Source: Combretum micranthum
Lineage: Eukaryota > Streptophyta > Magnoliopsida > Myrtales > Combretaceae
DNA: 64,000 nt
Assembly: GCA_024138025.1 (NCBI GenBank)
Contig: JAMXBD010003376.1
Coordinates: 59,587-123,586 of the forward strand
Direction: 5' to 3'
The notes beneath the pieces were generated by a model, which had not been told where the DNA came from, ran no database searches, and saw only the letters and a list, made by a program, of their open reading frames with translations. Shown piece after piece: positions 45,842 through 57,302 of this stretch (positions within the stretch are counted from its first letter, which is position 1; every line of letters starts with the position of its first letter). The translations under genes and the position numbers were made by a program.

Positions 45842-47150
45842 ATGCCACAACCCAACCCCCAAGGAGCTGCACCCCAAAACCAACAGGGTGATGTACTGAA
45901 TGCGATTGGGCAATTGGCCAATCTTCTGAACACTTTCATCCAGAATCAAAATCCAGTACAGAACCCACACCCAGGTCAAAGTGCCCGGGATTCAGCCCCA
46001 CATCCGCCACCCGCAGATCATCGGGAAATGACTGCAGAGGCACCTGCTCCACAAGAGGAGCATTCCTATAATGTGCAGTTGCCGCCACCCCCGCCATACA
46101 GGAGACCCCACCGAAGCTCTTTACCGGACTTCATTAAGAGCAACCGGTATTTTGATGGGGCATTCGGCAAGCCGGATGAAGCTGAGGATTGGTTGGCTCA
46201 AGTTGAACGTTCTTTTGCTGCATACGAGATCCCACCTTATTTGCAGTTGGAATATGGGACGTATATGTTAAGGTACAATGCGCAGTCTGGTGGGACTCCA
46301 AGAGAAGGAATTTGACTTCCCCGGCCACTTGGGAAACCTTTCGCCGGGAATTCTTGAATAATTATTTTCCCTCTAGCTTGAGGGTGAAGTATAGTGCTGA
46401 TTTCCTTCATGTAAAGCAGAAAGGGAGAACAGTAGAGCAATATGAAACCGAGTTTGTTCACTTGCTGCAGTATGCCCCTGAATCTTTCAGGGATGGTGAA
46501 GAATTAAAGAAGCAGGTATTTCTGGGAGGCTTAGACGAGGATCTGCGGATCAAGTTGGAAGAGTTCGGAGTAAGAACCTACCCTGAGATGGTAGAGAAGG
46601 CCCGGGTAATTGAAGGGGCTAGAAAAAGGAAATATCAGGAGCCTGAAAGGAGAGTATTCGGAAAGAGGGCGTTTGATGCCTCAAGCTCAGGGTTCAAAGG
46701 AAAAAGGTACAGGCCGTACCAAGGGTTTAAAGAGGAGTCTAGCAGCAAGCCGACCCAGTTCAAACCAATGTCACTGTTGGAAGTAAGGGGACGCATGCGC
46801 CTAGGCAATGCCCGCAGTGAGGAACAAGTGTTACTTTTGTGGTGATGCTGGCCACATGGTTTATACGTGCCCGAAGAAACTGGCAGTGACTTGCTTTATT
46901 TGCAAGGAGAAAGGGCACTTAGCTTCCGAATGTTCTCAACGAAAGAGCGTGGCCACCCGACCCTTCGGAACCTCGAGTAATACCAACCCCATGAGGTCTG
47001 GTAACAAGAGCGGGAGTCGGGCAGCTTCCGCGATGCATGGGATGAGGCTGTACAATTTGGAAGGCCAATGGACGGTGGAAGAAGACGAAGTGGAGTTGGC
47101 AGCTTTGGATCAAAGCGAGAATGCTGATGGCGGCCTGGTGACAGGTTAGT
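45842..47150 (+). pseudogene. Gag of T
   Basis: The ATG at 45842 opens a Pro/Gln-rich N-terminus (MPQPNPQGAAPQNQQGD). The gag core starts with SLPDFIKSNRYFDGAF (~46120) and continues after a one-base loss near 46282 as WETFRREFLNNYFPSSLRVK, EQYETEFVHLLQYAPESFRD and GLDEDLRIKLEEF to 46620. A second one-base loss near 46815 leads to two CCHC zinc knuckles, CYFCGDAGHMVYTC and CFICKEKGHLASEC (46826-46940). Gag forms the particle and binds RNA through the knuckles. Both shifts are single-base losses, possibly sequence errors. Confidence 0.9.
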
Positions 47151-47169
47151 AGCGGAAACCCCTCCTAAG

Positions 47170-47640
47170 TTGAAATTTAAGTTGTTTAATTTGAATTATT
47201 GTTTAAATGAAATTGAATATATTATGGAAAGCTGGAAGTAGAGGCCCTATGTGGATAGCCTTAAGAATATTTTAAGGTCCATATGTGATGGGTGTTTGTT
47301 GACCTCAGGACACATACAAGTAAATAGCGTGGAAGCCTATGTTTTGTTTGACACGGGAGCGACCCACTCGTTCATCACCTATAGTTTGGCCAACCGACTC
47401 GGATTGCCTATAGCCACAACCACGGTTAGCTTGAGGATTAAGACCCCCACTGGGAGTGTTGTGTCAACCCGAGATCTGATAAAAGACTGTCCATTGGGAA
47501 TCCATGGTCACCACTCCAAAAGTGATTTAATAGTGTTGGAAATGAATAAATACGAAGTCATCCTCGGATGAATTGGCTAAGTAGAGTGAAGGCAATAGTG
47601 GATTGCCAAAGAGACAGTATGTTTTTATGATCAATCGGGA
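47170..47640 (+). pseudogene. Protease of T
   Basis: The stretch 47251-47571 contains LTSGHIQVNSVEAYVLF followed by DTGATHSFI (47350-47376; intact catalytic D-T-G) and ends with KYEVILG. The usual WL.. motif (MNWLSRVKAIVDC) follows in a shifted frame at 47568-47610. A retropepsin-type aspartic protease that would cut Gag-Pol. The active site is intact; the frame is broken at ~47570. Confidence 0.88.
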
Positions 47641-47716
47641 GAAAAAGTAGAATTTGTGGGAGAAACCTTAGTCCCAAGAAGGTTTGATCTAAGCTCGTTT
47701 GAGTTGATGATGGAGG

Positions 47717-48500
47717 ATGAGGATGATACCGATTGAGGGTGTCTTGGATGAAGGGGAAACCCGTGAGGAAAAGAATATTCCAGTGGTGAATGAATACTTG
47801 GATGTGTTCCCAGAAATTTTGCCGGGATTACCGCCAAGAAGAGAAATTGACTTTGAGATTGTTTTGGCTCCAAATACCGAACCGATATCTAAAGCGCCAT
47901 ACCGGATGGCACCGGCTGAGTTGAAGGAGCTAAAGACGCAGTTACAAGAACTTCTGGACCAGAAATTTATAAGACCAAGTGTATCGCCATGGGGCGCACC
48001 CGTCTTGTTTGTGAAGAAGAAGGACGGATCGATGAGATTGTGTATCGACTACCGGGAATTGAATAAGTGACTGTCAAAAATCGATATCCCTTGCCAAGAA
48101 TTGACGATTTGTTTGACCAGCTGCAAGGAGCTTGTGTGTTCTCACGTATTGACTTACGTTCGGGTATCATCAGTTGAGGATTAAGCCTGAGGATGTGCCT
48201 AAGACGGCTTTTCGTACTCGTTATGGGCACTACGAGTTTCTGGTATGTCATTTGGACTGACTAATGCACCAGCTGCATTTATGGACTATGAATAGAGTCT
48301 ATAAGCCGCTTTTGGATAAGTGTGTGATAGTCTTTATAGACGACATCCTCATATATTCAAAGACCAAAGAGCAACATGAGGAGCATCTCCGTTTGGCATT
48401 GCAAACCTTACGGATAACAAGCTGTACGCCAAGCTGTCCAAGTGTGACTTTTGGTTGGACAGGATATCATTTCCGGACATGTGGTAACGGGTGATGGGAT
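47717..48500 (+). pseudogene. Reverse transcriptase of T
   Basis: The part 47717-48070 has [66 protein letters not shown] missing base at ~48069 shifts to the frame with [15 protein letters not shown], and the catalytic segment SRIDLRSGY is split near 48166. [10 protein letters not shown] (48333-48362) keeps both Asp. Motif order and the FIDD box are typical for chromoviruses. Several one-base gaps, otherwise highly conserved. Confidence 0.92.
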
Positions 48501-48530
48501 ATCAGTTGATCCCGAAAAGATCAAGGCGTA

Positions 48531-49130
48531 GTGGATTGGAAGCCACCACAAACAGTTACTGAAGTAAGGAGTTTCTTGGGATTAGCTGGCTACTATCGCA
48601 AGTTTGTGAAGGATTTTTCCAAGATAGCCAAGCCGCTGACTCAATTGACTCAAAAGAATGAAAAATTCATTTGGACGACAAGAGGAACAAAGTTTTCAGG
48701 AACTAAAGCGACGACTGGTATCGGCACCGATTTTGGTTTTACCGACCCGGAAAAGTCCTACACGGTACATAGTGATGCTTCAAGAAATGGTCTTGGATGC
48801 GTCTTGATGCAAGAGCGGAAGGTCATTGCGTATGCTTCTCGGCAATTGAGACCGCATGAGCAGAATTACCCTACGCATGATTTGGAACTAGCTGCAGTTG
48901 TCTTTGCCTTGAAGTTATGGCGACATTATCTGTATGGACAACGGTGTGAGATATACACAGATCATAAAAGCCTTAAATACCTGTTCACACAGAAGGAGTT
49001 AAATATGAGGCAAAGGAGGTGGCTGGAATTAATAAAGATTATGACCTGGGGATAAATTACTGTCCAGGGAGAGTAAATGCAGTCGCGGATGCCCTAAGTC
49101 GGAAGAATCACGGGGAAGTAGCCGCTTTGA
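48531..49130 (+). pseudogene. RT connection and RNase H of T
   Basis: 48531-49055 reads [20 protein letters not shown], then the RNase H acids in order: [24 protein letters not shown] and [11 protein letters not shown]. After a shift at ~49045 come NYCPGRVNAVADALSRK (49060-49105). All four acidic sites seem present. A short garbled stretch (48680-48730) with shifted bases precedes the RNase H core. Confidence 0.9.
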
Positions 49131-49169
49131 TTACAAGTCAGAAGGAGTTGATTAAGGAATTTGAAAAGC

Positions 49170-50400
49170 TAAGGATCGAGTTCATAGACGAGCGCTGAGC
49201 TCGAGATATCAACTTGGTGCTGGAACCACCCTCGTAGAGAGAATCAAGAAGCCAAAGGTATGACAGCGTAATACAAAAGATAAAAAGGGAAACCCAAGCG
49301 GGAAAGTACCTTGACTTTGCCGTAGATGAGGAAGACGTGATCCGAATGAACGGAAGGCTGTGCGTACCAGAGGACGAGGAGTTGAAGAAGGAAATAATGA
49401 GCGAGGCACATAACTCCGGATATACCATGCATCCGGGAGGCACCAAAATGTACCAAGATTTGAAAAGTTGCTATTGGTGGAATGGAATGAAGCGAGATGT
49501 GGCAGATTATGTAATGAAGTGTTCAGTATGCCAACAGGTGAAGGTAGAGCACCAGAGACCGGGCGGATTGCTAAAGCCCTTACCCATTCCTGAATGGAAG
49601 TGGGATCAATATCCATGGATTTTGTGTGTGGTTTCCCAAGACTCCATCGGGTTGTGATGCAATATGGGTAATAGTGGATCGGTTAACTAAGTCGGCGCAT
49701 TTCCTACCCATAAATATGACCTATTCAATGGAAAGGTTAGCCAAGATCTATATCAGAGAGATCGTAAGATTACATGGCATACCTGCAGGGATTATCTCAG
49801 ATAGAGACCCGAGATTTGTGTCCAAGTTTTGGACAAGCTTGCAGAAGAGCTTGGGTACTAAATTGCATTTCAGTACGGCTTACATCCTCAGACCGACGGA
49901 CAGTCTGAGCGGACGATCCAAACCCTAGAAGACATGTTAGGGCGTGTGCCTTGGAATTCAAAGGGAATTGGGATAGTCATGTACACCTAATCGAGTTTGC
50001 CTACAATAACAGCTATCACTCCACCATCCAGATGCCTCCGTATGAAGCTTTGTATGGACGGCGTTGTAGGTCCCCTTTGTTTTGGGATGAAGTGGAAAAG
50101 GTAGCAATTGGGCCGGAATTGGTACAGGAAGCCGCGGATAAAGTAGGTTGATTCAGCGGAAAATGAAGGAAGCTCAGGATCGACAAAAGAGCTGGGCAGA
50201 CTTGAAAAGACGAGAGCTTGAATTTAAAGTGGGTGATCATGTGTACCTGAAGATAAACCCGATTAAAAGTATCAAGAGGATGCGTACACAAGGGAAGTTA
50301 AGCCCGAGATACATTGGACCTTTTGAGATCTGAAAGAGTCGGAGATCTGGCGTATCGGCTAGCCCTACCACCTAATTTGTCCGGGATTCACAATGTGTTC
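49170..50400 (+). pseudogene. Integrase of T
   Basis: Zinc domain in 49337-49657: AHNSGYTMHPG, YQDLKSCYWWNGMKRDV and CSVCQQ (H-H-C-C complete). Core: the first Asp in the MDF-type segment is garbled by a shift at ~49610, [13 protein letters not shown] follows (49675), then [14 protein letters not shown] (second Asp kept, ~49793-49835) and, after a one-base shift near 49880, [10 protein letters not shown] with the Glu (49883-49913). ALEFKGNWDSHVHLIEFAYN and YGRRCRSPLFWDE follow. C-terminal GDHVYLKINPIKSIKRMRT and GKLSPRYIGPFEI end at ~50333. Confidence 0.9.
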
Positions 50401-50429
50401 CATGTGTCAGTTTTGAGGAGATATGTTGC

Positions 50430-50669
50430 CGACCCAGAAAGGATTTGGAATTGGAACCAATCCAGTTGAAGGAAAACCTGACATATGAGGAACACCCAGT
50501 GAAGATATTGGATAAGAAAACTCAAAGGCTACGAAACAAAGACATTCACTATGTCAAAGTGTTATGGAGGAATCATGCCTTTGAAGAAGCAACCTGGGAA
50601 GCGGAAGATGAAATCCGGAGGAAGTACCCCGAGATATTCGAAGGACAAGGTACGTCAGTTCCGTTTTGA
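50430..50669 (+). pseudogene. Chromodomain-like C-terminus of T Pol
   Basis: ENLTYEEHPVKILDKKTQRL, KDIHYVKVLWRNH and EEATWEAEDEIRRKYPEIF have the chromodomain layout of Tekay/Del chromoviruses (V--IL------R---I-Y-KV-W-----EEATWE-E). In chromoviruses this part directs integration to particular chromatin. The final codons contain an AAG|GTACGT sequence at 50649/50650 that looks like a splice donor; the same codons (Gly-Thr-Ser) are, however, common at Pol ends in this clade. Confidence 0.85.
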
Positions 50670-50683
50670 GGACAAAACTTTAT

Positions 50684-50698
50684 TTAAGGTGGGGAGGT
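50684..50698 (+). other. Polypurine tract of T
   Basis: aaggtggggaggt directly before the 3' LTR (TG at 50699). Confidence 0.75.
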
Positions 50699-53600
50699 TG
50701 TAAACCCCGGTATTCTCAGTAGCTAGGAAACCCCGGAGTTGGAAGCGAAACCCTAATCCGATCAGGAGTCTTAGTGAGTGAAGCCTAGGAACCCTAAATC
50801 CGGCTTTCCTTCGGTTTCATAGTAAAATAAATATTATAAAGTAAATGAATTTAATTATTGTTCCAAAGTACATTTCAAACCTTTGAAAGTTTTAAATTCG
50901 GGAATTTTTCAATTCCGGGCCTTCCCGAGCCCAATTACGGAAAAGCGTGCCCCGGGCCACGGATTCAGAAAAATGTTCCGGAATATTCATTAGAACCGTA
51001 ATTTTATAAGGATTCCAAAAATATCAATTTCATAATTTTCCGAGCTATAAAAATTACAGTTATAGCTTTTCCCGTGTTTTCGGAACAACCGGTAAAGTAG
51101 ATGTCTTGTCTACTATTCACAAGTACAACCTACACTACACACTACCCATACCCTATTCTTACATCCTTACAACTACTCATTTCAATTTTCTTTTCCAAGA
51201 AATTTTGTCTCTTAAATAATTATTACATTTATTACATTTCATTTACTAAATTACAAATTTCATTTTTTTTCAAAACTCACACCACACACACATGGAGGCC
51301 GCGCCCCCCCTCTATTTTTCCCTCTCAATTAATTATTTTTACTCTATTTTGTAAAGCTAAACCCTAATTTACTTAATATATACTAAATGTTCTCTCTCTC
51401 TCTTCATTTCTTCTCATTTTTAACTTTGAAAAAGATCAAAACCCTCTCTTCTTCCTCCTCCTCATTGCCGAGCACTCCCCTCCCCCATTCCCTTACAATT
51501 TCAACCTTGTTTCTTCTTCTTCCCTCCTTCAAGACTCCTTTGGTATGTTGATTTAGGTCTTGTTCTTCCTAGATCTTGTAATGGCAAGACCATATCTTGT
51601 GTGTTTCCTCATTAAATCCCAATGAGCTCATGCTAGGGACATGGAAACACATGAACAAGAATGTCAAGCCATCACAAGACATGGATCTAATGTTTAGATG
51701 TGCTTTTGTTAAGATCTCATCTTGTTCATGCATGTAAAGTAGTGATCTTGTACATATATTGTTGTTCATGCCATGAGATCCATGCTTTAGATATCATATG
51801 TAGTAGATCTAAGGTTTAGACATTCACAACTTCATGTACATGCATGATCATAGGTTCATTTTGTTTTATATGCTTTGATGATCATAAGAATGAAGTCTTG
51901 TTCATGTATAGAGATGTTAGATAGGAGATCTTCACATATAGAAGGCAAGAACATTGAAAAAGGAAGGACTTTGTCAAACATGAAAAGTTGAAAATTCGGA
52001 TGAAATGGAAACCCTACCTTAAAGACCCCCAAAATTAACTTTAAACTCATATTTCACAAGAAAAATGAAGGGTATGTATAATAGGAATATTGAAAGAATG
52101 ATTTTTGTAAACTTGGATGAGTTTGGGCATCATAGGAATATAAAACAAGTAGTGGAGTTAAGATGAAAGATATTGGTATGTTGATCAATGGTTAAAATTC
52201 GTAACTTAGGTTCATGCCTACAAGGACACTTAGTATTTAGGTCTAAATTGGATGTTTTATAAAGCTAAATGAAGTCCTTAGGTAATATATATTGGAGCTT
52301 CACTTTTTAATGCGTTAGACAAGATTTTCCTTAAGAAAAATGTAAGAAAATGAAATTTGGAAAATTCGGATTTTCACAAATAGCTTATTTAAAAACATGT
52401 TTACCAAATGAAAAATGTGGATTTTTATGCATGAATGGAGGTCATGACTATATTAGACTTTGGGAACTTATTTTTGGATAGAAAACAAGTGAACTACAAG
52501 GCTAAAGGTCAAAGAAACCCTAAGGAGTATAATGTGGAAAAATAGTTGCTAGAAATAACCTTTGAAAGACTTTCCAACACTTAAGAGTTCATATGAGTTT
52601 ATTATCACAAAAGTTATTATGACCATGCATATATTAAGTTCATCACATGGTATTCATGTTAGTAATTCATTCTCATATCATTCATGCATGGATCATCATC
52701 TAGGAACACTTCTTATCAAAAGCAAAACGAATTTTTGAGATTGGAACACTTGCGGAACAGATCTGATCTCACTTTCCGTGGCCTTACTATTTTCAAAACT
52801 TGAAACTAATACTTAAAATAGATAGATCTTTCGAAGTAGATAGAGATCGATATAAAATTTATGAAATTCCGAGTTAAAATGACCAAGTTATGGCCGTTTT
52901 AAGTCGGAACTTTCCAAAAATAGCGAGAAATCCGAATTCATCTAGTCTAGATATTTAGTTTGATTTAGTTACATGATGAGAATCTCATTAGGATTATTCT
53001 TGCTTGGTAGGTGATCCCGAGCAGGACGACACTCTACCTCCCGACTACTACTATTAGGAAATTGGCGTCCAATGGCCGAGTAAGTTTTACTTCCAATCTC
53101 AATTAATGAATGTGATTGTAATGTAGTGGCACTAGTGGTGTAGGCAAAGATAAAAGAAATTGTATATGCATGATGGGTATATGGGAGCTATATATGTTGT
53201 CTACTGTTGATTTGTGTGAAATGAAGCTTAAGGAATATCGAAACCAGGTGTTATGCTATTGACTGATTAGCTAGTACCTTATGGTGAATGTTTGTGAATA
53301 CTCGTTGGTCACTTGAAAGAATTGAATTAATGAATATTCGGTTTCAAACGTAAATTGAATCCATTCATATCACGATGGGGTTGGAGCATTTGCATTGGTT
53401 GGTTTTTCGTGATCCATAAAACGAATATGTTGGTTAATCGTGATCCATAAAACGACTTTGTTGGTTAATCGTGATCCATAAAACGAATTATTGTTAGTTG
53501 ACCGTGAGCTTAAACGGCGTCGTACCGCAGGATTCGTTAATCTGCTAACCCGGGATGGAGGGCGTAAGTCCATCCACATATGATTTCCGGATGGTCATAT

Positions 53601-54122
53601 GTTTGATGATCACAGTTGTTTGATGCATTCATTTGCCTGGATAATTACTTGTTTGAATGAATTATGCTTAATTGTGTTATGGAAGTTATTACTCACTAAG
53701 CTAGTTAGCTTACGCCCCCATAGTTTCTATCTTTTGCAGCATGATTTTATATGGCTTAGGCCGAGGCAAGCCACAGCGTAGGTACCGGAGATAGGAGTTT
53801 CCCATAGAAGTTTAATCCATTCCTTTTTGTATAGACTTCCATTGGAAACTAAAGACTCTGGATGACTGTAATAGACTGTTATTCTTTTGCGGGGGAATGC
53901 CCCTTAGATCTTGTAAACTTTAAATTATGCGTTTTGATTTATTATCTATGGCTAATGAATGCCTCGTTAAACTGTTTAACTTCATTTGTTGAAGTATTCT
54001 ATTGTCGTAAAGGAACGCTTTACATCTACTTAAGACTTCCAAAGGCCCCAGCTAGGGAACTCGAGAGTCTTACTTAGTATGTGGCGGGCTGTTACGTTTA
54101 GAATACCCTACGGGGCGTGACA
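50699..54122 (+). mobile_element. 3' LTR of T
   Basis: Starts tgtaaaccccgg and ends cggggcgtgaca. This copy seems the more accurate of the two: it has the full family terminus gcgggctgttacgttt, exact 31-bp repeats (53399-53490) and a consensus donor GTAAGT after the mini-exon. Confidence 0.93.
53011..53079 (+). other. Acidic mini-exon, 3' LTR of T (predicted)
   Basis: Acceptor ttcttgcttggtag precedes, GTAAGTTTTAC follows. After GT it reads DPEQDDTLPPDYYY and TAG at 53055-53057. The phase fits the donor-like site at 50649/50650 in pol of the same element. Confidence 0.55.
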
Positions 54123-54879
54123 GATTCTACCCAGGAAATCAAGGTGGTCTCCGGTGCAAAAGATAATCCTGCAATATCAAAAGTTTATAGGAGTATAAGC
54201 ATGACTAGCTTAGTGAGATATTCCTTACGCAATAGTACTCATAACAACAATCAAACAAGTTTATTAATCAAGCATATGAATGCAACAATCATATGATCAA
54301 ACATTACATACGACTATCCGGTTTCGTATGTTTGATGGATTTACCCCTCCATCGCTGGTTAGGGAATGCTTTGAACTGGATTCCGAACAACCTCCTCAAG
54401 TTTGCGCATGTCTTGGGGTTCCAACGAACCGTACTACTAGTCCCCGGGCCTTCCATGCCCAAAGCGATCGATCCGGCTCGGCTACACCTTGAGGCCGTAT
54501 TCCCCGTACGTCTTAACCCTCAAGATGTAGCTAGGCAGCTTACCTTTCCGGTCCCACGCTGAGGAGTAGTAGCAAAACTTCGAAATGATATTCTAAGTGA
54601 TATGCATGAGTCAATTTATTATCTGAGGATTTCAATATGACATTAAATCATTTAAAGCGATCAAACAATGTCTGCACACATAACAATACATACATGGAAA
54701 CATTTATATCAATCACAAATCGGGTTTCGATATACTTATCGTTCATTGATCGCATACAACGAATCACATACATAATTCCCATAATATCCCACATGCATAT
54801 CAATTTTATCTTTTTCCTAACATCTAGTGCTCTATTCTACAAGCACATGCGCGAATACATAAGCGTAAAGAAAACTCAC

Positions 54880-54943
54880 TCGTCCATAGCGATCTAGGAG
54901 TCGAAGTAATCCTCGGGGAAGACAAGATCGTGATCCTCGACAC
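54880..54943 (-). other. Acidic mini-exon in S2 (predicted)
   Basis: On the minus strand ggtatttcttttctttag precedes and GTGAGTTTTCTT follows. After GT it reads VEDHDLVFPEDYFDS and TAG. Confidence 0.55.
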
Positions 54944-57302
54944 CTAAAGAAAAGAAATACCCAACATGAGTATTTCATCCAAGATCTATTCAAGTTCTAT
55001 ACTTCTATCTTAAAGAATTTGTAAAATCGTATGGAATGGAAGTCCCAACTTAAAATGGCCATAACTTGCTCATTTTAACTCGGAATTTCGCATATAATAT
55101 ACCGATTTCTACCTACTCGAAAAGATCTATCTATTTCTAAGGTTATTTTTATCAAAAGAAGTTATTTAGGTCTCGGAATAGCAGCGTACAGATTTGATAC
55201 GAATTTTTCCAAACTTCAAAACTAGAGTTTTCAAACTTTACTTCACTCAAGGGCTTTTGTACAAAAATATAGATATATAGTATGATTGAAAAATCCCTTG
55301 AATATATGTATATACATATATGTATAATCTCATACTATATGCATGAATTTGGTGTTGTCTCAACAATGGTTTTGTAAAACAAATGTCTTGAAAGTGAGAT
55401 AAGCTTAAAGCTTGAAAAGAATTTTATTTTGAAAAATTTCCTAAGTTATCATAAATGAGTATTTCCTCCTTTTAACTCTATTCCTTCAAAAAGTTATTTT
55501 AATCTTTCAAGATTTCCATAAATTTATTTCTAGCGTTTTGGAAAACAAAGTCTTTCTAAATACTTTATGGTTAGTTCCACTTTTAAAAGAAATCATCTTA
55601 TAAGTTATTTTGAAAAACTTATCTTAGACTTTAGTGTTGGTGGAAAACTTTGACAATTGAATCTAAGAAATCCTTTGTTTAAGTCTAAGAAACTTTTTAT
55701 TTATTTGAAAAGAGAATTTATATTAACTTTACTTTATGTATTTCTTGGTAAAAACCATATATTGTTACTATCTTTACAAGAATATTTGTTTAAGATAAAT
55801 TTCAAACCTTTAAGGAAAATAACTTCTTATGTGACAAAATTTATATTTAAAAAGAGTTCTTATTCTTATTTTAAGAAAACTCATTTCTATTATGATTGAG
55901 ACAATAACAACATATTCATGTATGAATGAGAGTTTTTGACTATGAAAAAAATATAAAAACACATAAATGAAGTAAGAGCATAAAAGTAAAGTCAAGTATT
56001 GGGAACCTTAGCTTCATCAAGGTATCCCAGGACTAAGAATGGACTAGTCCTCAAAGAAAAGAAAAGCAAAAAAATAAATTGTTTTGACTTGATATGGACA
56101 AGTCTAAGACTAGAAAAACTAGTCTTAATATTGCATAAAACAAGTAAATAAATAAATTTGCAAGACTTGGAAATAAATAAATAACAAGTGAGCTTATATG
56201 CTCTAAATAAATATATACATAATACTTAGATAAGTTAGGTTAGAAACAATAATAACAATATCAACATAATAGTAACATAAAGAAAACAAGAACATGAACA
56301 AAAACAAAACATGAATAAATTGTTACTTCTTTAACTCAATGAGTCTAAGAAACACACTAAACTCATGTTAAGTTATATGAACAATGAGTAAATAAGAGAA
56401 GTTTTACCTAAAGTTTATGTGTTGGTTGAAGAAGAAAAGAATGGGTTGTAGTATTATGTGGGAATGGATTTTCTAAGGAAAAGAGAGAACTTGAGAGAGA
56501 TGTTGGGAGAGGAATTTTGTGGAGTGATTTTGGGAGAGTTTTAGTATGAATTTTTGTTGTGTGAAAGAATGGAAGAGGAAGGGGGTATTTATAGATTTTT
56601 GGAGTGGAAATTTGTGTGATTAAATTTAATTGAAATTGAAAATAAACTTGATGGAAGAGGGACAAAAGGGGCGCCGGTTTTGAGTGTATAGAGGGGGAGA
56701 AATAATTATTTTGTTTGTTTTGTATTAAAAGAAGTAATATGTAAGGTATGATGTGATTAAAATTGTATGGGGAAGGTAAATTGTAAGGTGTAGGTATGGT
56801 AGAGTGTAAGAATAGAGTGTAAAAAAAAGTAGAAATAGGTGAATAGTAATGAATAGTAGAAAAGTACTATGAATAGTAGACTAGACAATTAAAATACCAG
56901 TAGTAAAGAAAATGCACGTAAAAGGCCTATATCTGTTATTTTTAGATACCGAAAAATTCTAAAACTGATATTTTTGAAAACCTTATATTTTTACGAACCT
57001 ATTGGTGTTGTCGGAATATTTTTGCTATCCGGTGCTCTAGGGCACGGTTTTCGAAAACTGATCCCGATCTGATCGGAAAGACACTAGAAAAATTCGAATC
57101 TAATATTTTTAGGCTTTCCTATATTATTACGAACCATATTCCACAATTATTTCAATTTCGTTTTCTAGGTTTAAGAACACGGTGCCGGATCTAGATTCAC
57201 TAGACTAAACATAGAACTTAGGTTAATTTTAGGGTTTCATTTCAACTTCCGGTTCTTAGGGTTTGCTAATATTATTGAAAAAATCTAGGGGCTTACAGGT
57301 CT

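Larger units (their letters stand above)
40572..54122 (+). mobile_element. Element T: complete Tekay/Del-like chromovirus
   Basis: LTRs 40572-43951 (3380 bp) and 50699-54122 (3424 bp), both TG...CA, with a perfect duplication gattc (40567-40571 and 54123-54127). Primer site 43960-43971, ORF0 44090-45191, gag-pol 45842-50669 with a chromodomain-like C-terminus, polypurine tract ggtggggagg before 50699. The LTRs are very similar and differ mainly by 1-4-bp gaps, so this is the youngest insertion in the nest. Frames are broken by single missing bases in many places. Confidence 0.95.
40218..57297 (-). mobile_element. Solo LTR S2, Tekay family, split by element T
   Basis: Two blocks, 40218-40571 and 54128-57297, form one LTR in minus orientation, with ends tgtcacgccccag (40218) and ggggcttaca (57297). 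The duplication ggtct is perfect (40213-40217 and 57298-57302). The interruption is exactly element T plus its 5-bp target copy. TATA box 56586-56593, GC island 56668-56677, leader donor 56408/56407, mini-exon 54880-54943. About 3.5 kb when T is removed. Confidence 0.92.

Noticed and set aside
49138..49616. Long minus-strand frames
   Set aside because: Antisense shadows of the RNase H-integrase region of T.
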